From Nocardiopsis_B mangrovi (GTDB taxonomy: Bacteria > Actinomycetota > Actinomycetes > Streptosporangiales > Streptosporangiaceae): a stretch of DNA of 64,000 bases. The notes beneath the pieces are model-generated. The model was not told where the DNA came from. It saw nothing but the letters and a program-made list of their open reading frames with translations, and ran no database searches. Shown here in pieces: positions 34,225 through 42,350 of the stretch. Every line of letters starts with the position of its first letter. Within the stretch, counting starts at the first letter, position 1. The translations under genes and the position numbers were made by a program. The stretch lies in assembly GCF_042653925.1 (NCBI RefSeq), contig NZ_JBHSFQ010000012.1, forward strand, positions 100,500 through 164,499, written 5' to 3'.

Positions 34225-34469
34225 CTGCCCCCACCCGCACCCGGTACCGCCGCTGCGGGGGAAGTTCTTGGGGCCGGGCGCGGCAGAGCGGGTTCTGGAC
34301 GCGTCGTGCTTCGTGGCCCGGGTACGCGGTGCGGGGCGGATGGAGTAGGTGGGTTCATCGTCAAGGAACCGGGCACTCGGCGCCAACGACTTCCGCTCGG
34401 GCCGCGCGCATCCTGATGCCACAGCCCACCCCGCCGGGCGGGCGGATCGAGACGATGCATGGAGCCGTC

Positions 34470-34751
34470 ATGAGAAGACTTCTCGCCACCGCGGTGATCC
34501 CGGCCGCTCTGGTCGCCTCCCTGGTGTCAGGAGGTGGCGTGGCCTCGGCGGACGCGGCCCGGGTACCTCCGGACTGCACGATATCGATCGGCAACAACGG
34601 CCTCACGTCGTGGGTGTACTGCTCGGAACTCACCCAGCGGATGCACTGGGTGGTGGATTCCGAGGGACGGACAACGGAAAGCCCATTCAGGGTCCGCAGC
34701 ACCCTGACCATGCCCTCCCCCGTCCAGGACCACGGGGTGTACGACCTCTGA
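34470..34751 (+). CDS. Small secreted protein of unknown function
   Basis: A 93-residue protein with a clear signal peptide: MRRLLATAVIPAALVASLVSGGGVASA, then a likely cut before DAARV. The mature part, about 66 residues, has two Cys (PPDCTIS and VYCSEL) that could form a disulfide, and the pattern WVYCSELTQRMHWVVDSEGRTTES. I do not recognise the family. Small Cys-pair secreted proteins of this size are common in actinomycetes and include inhibitors and surface proteins, but nothing here decides the role. The ATG at 34470 has GGAG at normal spacing; one at 34455 is possible. Confidence 0.75.
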   Translation: MRRLLATAVIPAALVASLVSGGGVASADAARVPPDCTISIGNNGLTSWVYCSELTQRMHWVVDSEGRTTESPFRVRSTLTMPSPVQDHGVYDL

Positions 34752-35070
34752 CGGTCATCGCGGGTACCGGCGCGGTCACGTACCCGCTCGCGGCACGCGG
34801 GCCGGCGGACGTGAGCGGGCGCGACGCGACGCCCCCGCCTTCGGGCGGGGGCGTCGTCGCTGAGGCGCTCGTGCCGGCAGGCGTGCGGCCGCCGGCACTC
34901 GGTACCGTGACAATGCGCCGGGGTGGCACGACGGGGCTCGCCGGGACCGTCGCGCGTCGCCTGATGGTCCGGACGCCGGGCGCGGTGTGGCCGGATGCGG
35001 GCAGGAGTCCTGCGTTTCCAGGGGACTTCTGACAGCATCGAGCAGCGGACCCCCATCCGGAAGCGGTGCC
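34752..35070. other. Intergenic region with terminator before the kinase gene
   Basis: About 320 bases with no gene seen. It holds the 12-base-pair terminator at 34828-34855 and, from about 34900, the probable promoter region of the kinase gene. Overlapping open frames here have no family match. Confidence 0.5.
34828..34855 (+). terminator. TTCG-loop hairpin terminator after the secreted protein gene
   Basis: GACGCCCCCGCC (34828-34839) pairs with GGCGGGGGCGTC (34844-34855) around a TTCG tetraloop, a very stable structure 76 bases past the small gene's stop. Confidence 0.8.
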
Positions 35071-36855
35071 ATGACCAACCCCCTGCGCCCCGGCGACCCC
35101 GCGCGGATCGGCCCCTATTCCCTCCATGCACGGCTGGGCGGCGGCGGGATGGGGCAGGTGTTCCTGGGCCGCTCCCCGGGCGGCCACACCGTCGCGGTCA
35201 AGGTGGTCCACCCCGACGTGGCCGAGAACCCGGCCTTCCGGCGCCGCTTCGCCGTCGAGGTGGAGGCGGCCCGCAAGGTGGGCGGCTTCTATACCGCCCA
35301 GGTCGTCGACGCCGACCCCGACGCGAACCCGCCGTGGCTGGCCACCGCCTACATCCCCGGCCCCACGCTCTACGAGGCCGTCGAAGGCCACGGTCCCCTG
35401 CCGCGGGCATCGGTGGCCGCTCTGGGAGCCGGATTGGCCGAAGGGCTCGCCGCGATCCACACCTGCGGCATCGTGCACCGCGACCTCAAACCCGGCAACG
35501 TCCTGCTGGCCGCCGACGGGCCCCGCGTCATCGACTTCGGCATCGCCCGCGCCCTGGACACCACCTCGGCCACCCGCACCCGCACGGTCATGGGCACCGC
35601 CGGGTTCATGTCCCCCGAACAGGTCCGCGGTGGCCGGATCGGCCCGCCCGGCGACGTCTTCACCCTCGGCTGCGTCCTCGGCTACGCCGCCACCGGGCAC
35701 AGCCCCTTCGGTGAGGGCCCCATCGAGGCGCTGGGCTACCGCATCGTCCACGAGGACCCCGCCCTGGACGGCATTCCCGCCGGCCTGTCCCCCACCATCC
35801 GAGCCTGCCTGGCCAAGGACCCCGCCGACCGCCCCGGCCTGGAGGAGGTCCTCGCCGACCTCACCGCCCCCGCCGCGGCCGCCGGCGGGGACCCCGGCCG
35901 GCCGTGGCTGCCCGAGGCCCTCACCGGGATCATCACCCACCGCACGGCCGCGCTCACCCTCGCCGACACGCGGCGGGAACCGCCCACTGCGCGCGCCGCC
36001 CGGCCGAAGAGGAAACGGCGCCCGGACACCGGACCTGACCGGACCGGGCCGAAGGAGAAGCGGAGGTCGGCCCCCGAGCCCGATGGCGACGCGGCGGGGA
36101 CGGAGCTGGTGGTCGGCAATCTCAGCGCGGAGCCTCTAGACGTGATCGTCGACGGCGTCGCCATGGGCGGGGTGCGGGCGGGCGGAACCCGGGCCTTCTC
36201 CCCCGCCCCGGGCCGGCGCTCCCTCCTGGTGGAGGTCCCCGGGCGGCGCGGCGTGGTCCGCAGCATCAACGTCAAGGCGGATGCCGCCGTCAAGATGGCC
36301 TTCGACATCCCCGAGCGGCGCCAGGCCGTTCCGGAACCGGTCCGGGAAGTGGTGTTCACCGGAAGCAGACTCCCGACGGCCGGCGGGATGGCACTCTTGT
36401 GGATCCTGCTGATCTGGGGGTTAGGCGGGTTAGCCGCAGTGGGCGCCACCGCGGCGGGAGATGTCCATCCCTCCGTGGACGTCACCGAAATGCTCCTCGT
36501 GATAGCGGGCCTCGGCCTGGCGGCCGGTGCCATAGTCGGCGTCATCGGACTCTTCGTCCCTCCCTCTCAGCTCACCCTGACCCACCGAAGGCTGAAAGCC
36601 GGGCTCCCCAACGGGCCGAAAAGCCTGAGCTGGGACAGGATCGGGCAGGTCAGTGTGGTCGGCAACGGGCGCACTGCCATGCTCGTCCTCTGGCCCTCCG
36701 AGGGAACCTCCTTCGGCAAGGGAGCGAACGCTCCGGAGGGCACGATCAGGTACACCGCCAAGAGCATCGGTGCGGCGGATGAGCAGAGCCTCGACCGGCT
36801 TCGCGCCGCGCTGCGCTGGTTCGCCGGTGACGCCTACGTCGAACAGCCCGCCTGA
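35071..36855 (+). CDS. Ser/Thr protein kinase with PEGA-like domain and two membrane helices
   Basis: A 594-residue Hanks-type kinase. Kinase domain (about 10-275): glycine loop LGGGGMGQVFLG, VAVKVVHP (Lys), GIVHRDLKPGNVLL (catalytic Asp), VIDFGIAR, and MGTAGFMSPEQV. After a Lys/Arg/Pro-rich linker (about 310-345) comes a PEGA-like strand-rich piece (TELVVGNLSAEPLDVIVDGVAMGGVRAG...VRSINVKADAAVKMAFDIP). Then two hydrophobic helices (MALLWILLIWGLGGLAAVGA and MLLVIAGLGLAAGAIVGVIGLFV) precede a C-terminal domain of about 100 residues. There are no PASTA repeats. The hairpin order suggests that both ends are on the cytoplasmic side. Substrates are unknown; no phosphatase gene is adjacent. Confidence 0.92.
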   Translation: MTNPLRPGDPARIGPYSLHARLGGGGMGQVFLGRSPGGHTVAVKVVHPDVAENPAFRRRFAVEVEAARKVGGFYTAQVVDADPDANPPWLATAYIPGPTLYEAVEGHGPLPRASVAALGAGLAEGLAAIHTCGIVHRDLKPGNVLLAADGPRVIDFGIARALDTTSATRTRTVMGTAGFMSPEQVRGGRIGPPGDVFTLGCVLGYAATGHSPFGEGPIEALGYRIVHEDPALDGIPAGLSPTIRACLAKDPADRPGLEEVLADLTAPAAAAGGDPGRPWLPEALTGIITHRTAALTLADTRREPPTARAARPKRKRRPDTGPDRTGPKEKRRSAPEPDGDAAGTELVVGNLSAEPLDVIVDGVAMGGVRAGGTRAFSPAPGRRSLLVEVPGRRGVVRSINVKADAAVKMAFDIPERRQAVPEPVREVVFTGSRLPTAGGMALLWILLIWGLGGLAAVGATAAGDVHPSVDVTEMLLVIAGLGLAAGAIVGVIGLFVPPSQLTLTHRRLKAGLPNGPKSLSWDRIGQVSVVGNGRTAMLVLWPSEGTSFGKGANAPEGTIRYTAKSIGAADEQSLDRLRAALRWFAGDAYVEQPA

Positions 36856-37032
36856 CCGGAGCAGCGGTCCCGCCCGTGGGCGGGCAGGGCAAGCCGTGCG
36901 TCCGCGACCACGCAGTGGGCGGGCGGCGCGTCGGGCCAGGGCGTATGCGGGGTCGGGTATCCGACCGCGAACGCCGCGACCGGCCCGTCAGGTGCACTCC
37001 CCCGCCCCCAGCAGCGGGGAGGCGGCGGCGGG

Positions 37033-37077
37033 CCGTACCCGGCCCCGACCGCCTCTGGCGGTCGGGGCCGGGTACGG
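37033..37077. terminator. 21-base-pair hairpin between convergent kinase and ABC-F genes
   Basis: The arms at 37033-37053 and 37057-37077 are perfect inverted copies with a 3-base loop, between the kinase stop and the ABC-F stop. It is one of the longest perfect stems in the window and should stop transcription from both directions. Confidence 0.85.
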
Positions 37078-37122
37078 TCGTGCGCTGCCTTTCCCGTGGG
37101 CGTGCGGGATCGGCGGGGCGGG

Positions 37123-38796
37123 TCAGGGCGCGGGGACGCGCTCGGTGACGCGGCCACCGTCCAGGCGCAGTTCGGCGCCGTCCCAGCCGCGGCGCAGCCA
37201 GCGGTCGTGGCTGGCGACCACCACCGCGCCGGGCGTGCCGCGCAGCGCCTGCTCCAGCTCCTCGGCCAGCGCCAGGGAGAGGTGGTTGGTGGGCTCGTCC
37301 AGCAGCAGCACCTGCGGCGAGGTGGCCACGAGCAGCGCGAGCGCGAGGCGCCGGCGCTGGCCCACGCTCAACAGCCCCACGGGGCGCTCGATGTCGCGCG
37401 GCGCCACCAGGCCCAGCGCGCCCAGCTGCGGCGCGTCGGGGCGGTCGAGGGTCATGGCCTCGTAGTAGCGGCGGGCCGTGGTCTCCGGCTCCGCGAAGCG
37501 GACGTCCTGTTCGAGCAGGGCGACGGTCGCCCCGCGCTGCCAGTGGACCGTGCCGCCGCCGGGGTCGAGCCGGCGGGCGAGGACCTGGAGCAGGGTGGAC
37601 TTGCCGGCGCCGTTGGGCCCCGTGACCAGGAGCCGCCCGCCTGCGGGCAGGTCGAGGTGGTCCAGGGCGAGCCGCCCCGGGACGGCGACTTCGCGCGCCA
37701 TGAGCGCCGTGCCGTCGCCCGATGCGCCGGTGAGCGCCCCTCCGAAGGACAGCGGGGCGGGCGGCTTGCGCACCTGGTCGCGGTCCAGTTCATCGAGCCG
37801 CCGCTGCGCGTTGCGCACGCGGCGCGAGATCTGGCTGTGGACGCGCCCCCCTTTGTAGTCGTAGCCCATCTTCTCGTTGTCGCGCGCCGGCCGGTTGTAG
37901 CCGACGTTGCGGGCCGTGGTGCGCACGGATTCCCGCAGGCGGCGCAGTTCGGCCTGCTCGTCGGCGTACTGGCGCTCCCAGTTCTCGCGCTCCAGCTTCT
38001 TCTCGCGCAGGTAGGCGGAGTAGGCGCCGCCGTAGTAGGCGGGGCCGCCGCGCGCCGGGTCGAGGTCGAGGATGCCGGTGCACACCCGGTCCAGGAACAG
38101 GCGGTCGTGGCTGGCGAGCAGCACCGCCCCCGGCAGCGCGCGCAGGTACTCCTCCAGGAACGCCGCGCCGTCGTCGTCGAGGTGGTTGGTGGGCTCGTCC
38201 AGCAGCAGCGCCCGGGGGCGCAGGATGAGCAGTTCGGCCAGGCCGAGCCGGCTGCGCTGGCCGCCCGACATCGCGTCCGTCCGCCGTCCGCGCTCCACCG
38301 CGTCCAGGCCGAGGCCCGCCAGGACGATGTCGGCCCGCCGGTCGGCGTCCCAGATCTCGCGCGCTTCGGCGAGTTCGAGCGTGGCGGCGTAGTCGGCGAG
38401 CAGCGCGGCGTCATCAGGCCGTTCCTGGAGGTCGGCCGCCTGTTCGGCGAGGCGCGCCTCGATCTCGCGGGCGGGTCGCAGCGCCTGCTCCACGATGTCG
38501 GCCAGGGTGGCGTCGCCGGGATAGGGCGGCTCCTGGTGCAGGAAACCGGTGTCCTCCGGCCGCGCGACCGTGCCGGAGTCGGGGTCCTCGATGCCGGCGA
38601 TGAGCCTGAGCAGGGTGGACTTACCGATCCCGTTCTCGCCGACGAGGCCGAGGCGCGCCCCCGGGGCGGCGTCGAGCGCGATGCCGTCGAGGACGGACCG
38701 GCCCTCGTAGGACTTGGCGAGGTCGCGGACGCCGATCAACGGTGCCGGTCCGGCGGCGGGCTGAGGGGCCGACGGGGTGTTCATGGCCTGCTGCAT
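37123..38796 (-). CDS. ABC-F family ATPase (ribosome protection / antibiotic resistance type)
   Basis: The 557-residue protein has two ABC ATPase domains in one chain and no membrane part, which defines ABC-F. Domain 1: GENGIGKST, SGGQRSRLGLAELLILRPRALLLDEPTNHLD, SHDRLF. Domain 2: GPNGAGKST, SVGQRRRLALALLVATSPQVLLLDEPTNHL, SHDRWL. A charged linker of about 80 residues (LREKKLERENWERQYADEQAELRRLRESVRTTARNVGYNRPARDNEKMGYD) joins them. Such proteins bind the ribosomal E site and push macrolides, lincosamides or streptogramins off, or tune translation. The GGAGGTGG ribosome site lies inside a hairpin, and a long leader precedes the gene, as in drug-induced relatives. Confidence 0.92.
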   Translation of the reverse strand: MQQAMNTPSAPQPAAGPAPLIGVRDLAKSYEGRSVLDGIALDAAPGARLGLVGENGIGKSTLLRLIAGIEDPDSGTVARPEDTGFLHQEPPYPGDATLADIVEQALRPAREIEARLAEQAADLQERPDDAALLADYAATLELAEAREIWDADRRADIVLAGLGLDAVERGRRTDAMSGGQRSRLGLAELLILRPRALLLDEPTNHLDDDGAAFLEEYLRALPGAVLLASHDRLFLDRVCTGILDLDPARGGPAYYGGAYSAYLREKKLERENWERQYADEQAELRRLRESVRTTARNVGYNRPARDNEKMGYDYKGGRVHSQISRRVRNAQRRLDELDRDQVRKPPAPLSFGGALTGASGDGTALMAREVAVPGRLALDHLDLPAGGRLLVTGPNGAGKSTLLQVLARRLDPGGGTVHWQRGATVALLEQDVRFAEPETTARRYYEAMTLDRPDAPQLGALGLVAPRDIERPVGLLSVGQRRRLALALLVATSPQVLLLDEPTNHLSLALAEELEQALRGTPGAVVVASHDRWLRRGWDGAELRLDGGRVTERVPAP

Positions 38797-38802
38797 ACAG
38801 GG

Positions 38803-38828
38803 CCACCTCCTGGTTCATGGGGAGGTGG
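38803..38828 (-). promoter_or_regulatory. Hairpin hiding the ABC-F ribosome-binding site
   Basis: On the minus strand CCACCTCC (38828-38821) and GGAGGTGG (38810-38803) are exact complements around a 10-base loop. The second arm is the Shine-Dalgarno site, six bases before the ATG at 38796. Past a C-C mismatch three more pairs extend the stem. This is the layout of translational attenuators of resistance genes. Confidence 0.65.
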
Positions 38829-39007
38829 GCCTCGTGGAACTCCGGGCGCGGCGGCGGGCCATCGGGGGCCGGGCTGTGCGCCGGAGCCGACATCGAGGCC
38901 ACACCGAAAGGGTTCGGGCACCCGCCGGGCATGGGGCCGCGATCCCTGGAGGGACGGGCCGCCGCGGACGCGGGTCGTGGTCTCGATGTCAGTTGCGCAC
39001 GTCCCAG

Positions 39008-39037
39008 AGGGTACGGGGCCGCGCCGCGGCGAGGCAA
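39008..39037 (-). promoter_or_regulatory. Predicted promoter of the ABC-F gene
   Basis: -35 TTGCCT and -10 TACCCT are 18 bases apart, about 205 bases ahead of the ABC-F start. It resembles vegetative actinomycete promoters. This is a pattern match only. Confidence 0.4.
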
Positions 39038-39354
39038 GCGGTTTTCGCCGTGTCCCCCCGGCCGCACGGCCGGACGGCGCGCACACAAGGGGTGAAATGG
39101 GCGTTCACCGCATTTGTCGTGTTTACCGGGTAATGACCAAAATAGCGACGAACGACGCTTCCGCCCGCTCCGTCCGTCCGGCATCGCCCGCGCACAGCGG
39201 CCTCCCGGGTAATCCGCAGGTAACCCCCACACTCCACCCCTGCCCATAGGTCCCGAATGCACGATTTTGGGCTGATTGCAGCGTTGCCATCTGCGCCGTA
39301 CTTTCACGTTAAGGAGTCGTTCGACCACTTTTCGTGTTGACGTCCTGGTCAGAC

Positions 39355-39390
39355 ACCAACTGTCTGATCAGAACCAACTGTCCGATCTGA
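39355..39390 (+). repeat. Tandem 18-base direct repeat before the deacetylase gene
   Basis: ACCAACTGTCTGATCAGA (39355-39372) and ACCAACTGTCCGATCTGA (39373-39390) are adjacent copies with two differences. They end 27 bases before the start codon. The first is also flanked by an inverted GTCAGACA, so a regulator could bind here. Confidence 0.6.
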
Positions 39391-39416
39391 GGCATCTCGA
39401 CCAGATAGGGGCCACC

Positions 39417-40904
39417 GTGGCAATGCGCATACCCAAACGCACGCGCGCCGTGCTGAGCACCTGCGCCGGGCTGGCGCTCCTGGCGACATCCGCCTGCCAG
39501 TCCGGAGGCTACGGCGCCGCTGGAACCGACCTCGTCACCGTCGCGCCCAAGTGGATCAAGGGCGCGCAGATGCTGGCCGAGCGCGCCGAGAGCGGCGGCG
39601 TGCGCGTCAGCATCGAGTCTCCGTCGGTCCCCGGCGCGCGGACGTTCACCAGCGAGCTGCGGACCATCATGGCCGAGACGCAGACCGACTTCCTGACCGG
39701 CGGCAAGAGCGAGGGCGACGCCGAACTGGACCAGAAGGCGACCTTCCTGGCGGCCACGTCCGAGGTCCTGGGCGCGCGCGTGGTCAGCAGCCGCACGACC
39801 GCGACCGGGACCGAGAAGACGGGCACCACCCGCTGGTACGACACCGCCAAGGACGTCGTGCTGCCCTGGACGGCCCTGTTCAGCGACGAGGCGTCGGCCA
39901 CCGTCGCCGGGGCCGAGACCGCGCGGCGGCTGCGCGAGCAGCACGGGGTCGACGAGGACGAGCTGCCGGCGGGGCTTCCCACGGTCTCACCCGAGGAGCC
40001 GGAGCTGCCGGCCTCGCCGCTCACCGTTTCGCCCAAGAGCGCCGAGGCCCTGGCCCGGAAGCTGGCCGGCTCGCCGCTGGACGACATCGGCTTCACCTCG
40101 TCGGGCGCCCTGGCCGTGAACTTCAGCCCGGGCGAGATCCCCGGCCACGACGAGGAGGTCCGGGTCGTCTTCTCCAACGAGGGGACCGACCCGCTGCTGT
40201 CGGAGTTCGGGACGCTGGTGCGCGACGCGGCGAAGACGAAGCCCGAGCACAAGGTGGACCTCGGCGGATCCGACGCCGACGCGCTCCTGGCACCGGGCCT
40301 GGACTGCTCGCGCGTGCCGTGCGTGGCCCTCACCTTCGACGACGGGCCCGGCCAGTACACCGAGGGGGTGCTGGACGAGCTGGAGAAGTACTCGGCGCGC
40401 GCCACGTTCTTCGTGCTGGGGAGCATGGTGCGGGAGATGCCCGGCGTGGTCGAGCGCGCGGCCAAGGCCGGCCACGAGATCGGCAACCACACCTGGGACC
40501 ACGCCGACCTGTCCGGGGTGTCCGACTCCGGGGTGCGCAAGGACCTCGCGCGCACCGCCGACGCGATCGAGAAGGCCGCGGGGGTGCGGCCGGCCGTCAT
40601 GCGCCCGCCGTACGGCTCCTATGACGAGGGCACGCTCAAGGCCATCGGCATGCCGGCGATCCTGTGGGACGTCGACACCATGGACTGGCAGAGCCGCGAC
40701 ACCAAGAAGATCACCGACATCGCGCTCAAGCAGGCGGCGGAGGGCAGCATCGTCCTCATGCACGACATCCACGAGCCCAGCGCCAAGGCGCTCCCCGGCA
40801 TCCTGAGCGCCCTGCACCGGAAGGGCTACCACTTCGTCACGGTCTCCGAGCTCTTCGGCGAGGGCGGGATGAAGTCGGCGATGGCCTACCTGCGCCGCGA
40901 ATGA
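39417..40904 (+). CDS. PdaC-like exported polysaccharide deacetylase (DUF3298 plus NodB domains)
   Basis: A 495-residue exported enzyme that should remove acetyl groups from peptidoglycan or another N-acetylglucosamine polymer. It begins with a signal sequence, RTRAVLSTCAGLALLATSACQSGG, possibly a lipoprotein with Cys near residue 26, although the TSAC box is not ideal. Residues about 40-265 resemble the DUF3298 part of PdaC. The NodB domain follows with all five motifs: TFDDGP, NHTWDH, RPPYG, WDVDTMDW and LMHDIH. I chose the GTG at 39417 because AGGGG precedes it; the ATG at 39423 is equally possible. Tandem repeats sit just upstream. Confidence 0.9.
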   Translation: MAMRIPKRTRAVLSTCAGLALLATSACQSGGYGAAGTDLVTVAPKWIKGAQMLAERAESGGVRVSIESPSVPGARTFTSELRTIMAETQTDFLTGGKSEGDAELDQKATFLAATSEVLGARVVSSRTTATGTEKTGTTRWYDTAKDVVLPWTALFSDEASATVAGAETARRLREQHGVDEDELPAGLPTVSPEEPELPASPLTVSPKSAEALARKLAGSPLDDIGFTSSGALAVNFSPGEIPGHDEEVRVVFSNEGTDPLLSEFGTLVRDAAKTKPEHKVDLGGSDADALLAPGLDCSRVPCVALTFDDGPGQYTEGVLDELEKYSARATFFVLGSMVREMPGVVERAAKAGHEIGNHTWDHADLSGVSDSGVRKDLARTADAIEKAAGVRPAVMRPPYGSYDEGTLKAIGMPAILWDVDTMDWQSRDTKKITDIALKQAAEGSIVLMHDIHEPSAKALPGILSALHRKGYHFVTVSELFGEGGMKSAMAYLRRE

Positions 40905-41017
40905 CGCCCGCGGCGGGCGCCCCCGCCCCCGGACCGGCGGCGGGCGCCGCCGTTCCGGGGGCGCCCGTTGCCGTTTCGAAAGTTCCGAGCGGCCAACTCC
41001 GGGTAGGCGGGCACCTC

Positions 41018-42334
41018 ATGATGCGACAACCGGAGAGCAACGTCTTCGTCCTGGGGCTGGACGAACACAACCGCGCCGTCCTCGACGGCCTCCCGCGCGC
41101 GTCCGAATACCGCTTCCACCCCCTCCTCGACATGGACCGGCTCCAGGGGCCCAGGATCGACCTCCCCGACCTGCTGGACGCCGCCCGTGCCCGGCTCGAC
41201 GCGTTCGAGGGCACGGTCGACGCCATCATCGGCTTCTGGGACTTCCCCGTCAGCGCGCTCGTGCCGATCCTGTGCGCCGAGCGAGGGCTCCCGGCGTCGT
41301 CGCTGCGGTCCGTGGTCACCTGCGAGCACAAGTACTGGAGCCGGCTGGAGCAGGCCGCGGTCATCGACGAGGTCCCCGGCTTCGCCGCGGTCAGGTTCTC
41401 CGCCGAGCGGCCCCCCGGGCACCTGCGGTATCCGCTGTGGCTCAAACCGGTGAAGTCGTTCTCCTCGATCCTGGCCTTCCGCGTCACCGACGACGAGCAG
41501 TTCCGCGACGCCCTCGCCCAGATCCGCGACGGGAGCGGGCGCCTGGGCGAGCCCTTCGAGTTCGTGCTCGACCGGGTGGACCTGCCCGACGAGATCGCCC
41601 GCGTCGGCGGGTCGGCGTGCCTGGCCGAGGAGGAGGGACGCGGCCGGCAGGTGACCGTCGAGGGCTACGTGTGGAGAGGCGAACCCGTGGTCTACGGGAT
41701 CGTGGACTCGCTGCACTACCCCGGCACCTCGTGCTTCCTGCGCTACCAGTACCCGTCCTCGCTCCCGGCGGCCGTCCAGGGCCGCCTGGCCGACCTCAGC
41801 CGGCGGGTGATCCGCCGCATCGGGCTGGACTCGGTCACGTTCAACATCGAGTTCTTCTGGGACGACGAGACCGGCGACATCCGCCTGCTGGAGGTCAACC
41901 CCCGGCACTCGCAGTCGCACGCCCGGATGCTCTCCCACGTCGACGGCGCGCCCAACCACGAGCCGCAGATCCGGCTGGCCCTGGGCCGCGAACCGGAACT
42001 GACGCACGGCGCCGGGGAGTACGCGGTCGCGGCCAAGTGGTTCCTGCGCCGGTTCACCGACGGGATCGTGCGGTCGGTGCCCACCGCGGAGGACGTCGAA
42101 CGCATGGAACGCGAAATACCGGGGACGAACGTGAAGATCGCGGTCAAGGAAGGCGACCTCCTGTCCGACCTGCACGGACAGGACAGCTACAGCTACGAAT
42201 TGGCGCAGGTGTTCGTCGCCGCCGACGACACCGAGGAGCTCCAGCGCACCTATGACCGGTGCGTGGCGCGGCTCCCGTTCGAGATCGACGACGTCGCCGG
42301 CGGACCCGAATGCGCCCAGAGGACGACCGAGTGA
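41018..42334 (+). CDS. ATP-grasp ligase-like protein
   Basis: A 438-residue ATP-grasp protein. The pattern is that of carboxylate-amine ligases: HKYWSRLEQAAVIDEVPGF, LWLKPVKSFSSILAF (ATP-binding Lys), ACLAEEEGRGRQVTVEGYVWRGEPVVYGIVD, and the metal-binding end FNIEFFWDDETGDIRLLEVNPRHSQSHARM, where E and N bind Mg-ATP. It should join an acid to an amine or thiol through an acyl phosphate. The C-terminal 100 residues (FTDGIVRSVPTAEDVERMEREIPGTNVKIAV) are less usual. The start is ATGATG at 41018 with only a weak ribosome site. The CocE-like hydrolase gene follows 16 bases later, so the two are one operon. The product is unknown. Confidence 0.85.
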   Translation: MMRQPESNVFVLGLDEHNRAVLDGLPRASEYRFHPLLDMDRLQGPRIDLPDLLDAARARLDAFEGTVDAIIGFWDFPVSALVPILCAERGLPASSLRSVVTCEHKYWSRLEQAAVIDEVPGFAAVRFSAERPPGHLRYPLWLKPVKSFSSILAFRVTDDEQFRDALAQIRDGSGRLGEPFEFVLDRVDLPDEIARVGGSACLAEEEGRGRQVTVEGYVWRGEPVVYGIVDSLHYPGTSCFLRYQYPSSLPAAVQGRLADLSRRVIRRIGLDSVTFNIEFFWDDETGDIRLLEVNPRHSQSHARMLSHVDGAPNHEPQIRLALGREPELTHGAGEYAVAAKWFLRRFTDGIVRSVPTAEDVERMEREIPGTNVKIAVKEGDLLSDLHGQDSYSYELAQVFVAADDTEELQRTYDRCVARLPFEIDDVAGGPECAQRTTE

Positions 42335-42350
42335 AGGAGAAGGGACACCC

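Larger units (their letters stand above)
38797..39416. other. 620-base divergent intergenic region: ABC-F leader and deacetylase promoter
   Basis: No protein gene is convincing here. On the minus strand a promoter-like pair, TTGCCT (39037-39032) and TACCCT (39013-39008) with 18 bases between, would give a leader of about 205 bases before ABC-F. A short open frame starting within the leader runs through the hairpin into the ABC-F gene in another frame. The 39100-39350 part is AT-richer and should hold the promoter of the deacetylase gene. Tandem repeats lie at 39355-39390. Confidence 0.5.

Noticed and set aside
34361..35131. Minus-strand frame across the secreted protein gene and kinase promoter
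   Set aside because: The plus-strand frame encodes a textbook signal peptide and has a ribosome site; the minus frame crosses a strong terminator.
38621..39328. Frame through the ABC-F leader into the ABC-F gene (possible leader peptide)
   Set aside because: It has no stop near the hairpin and continues for many codons inside the gene in another frame, so it is unlike known short leader peptides. Kept only as part of the attenuator idea.
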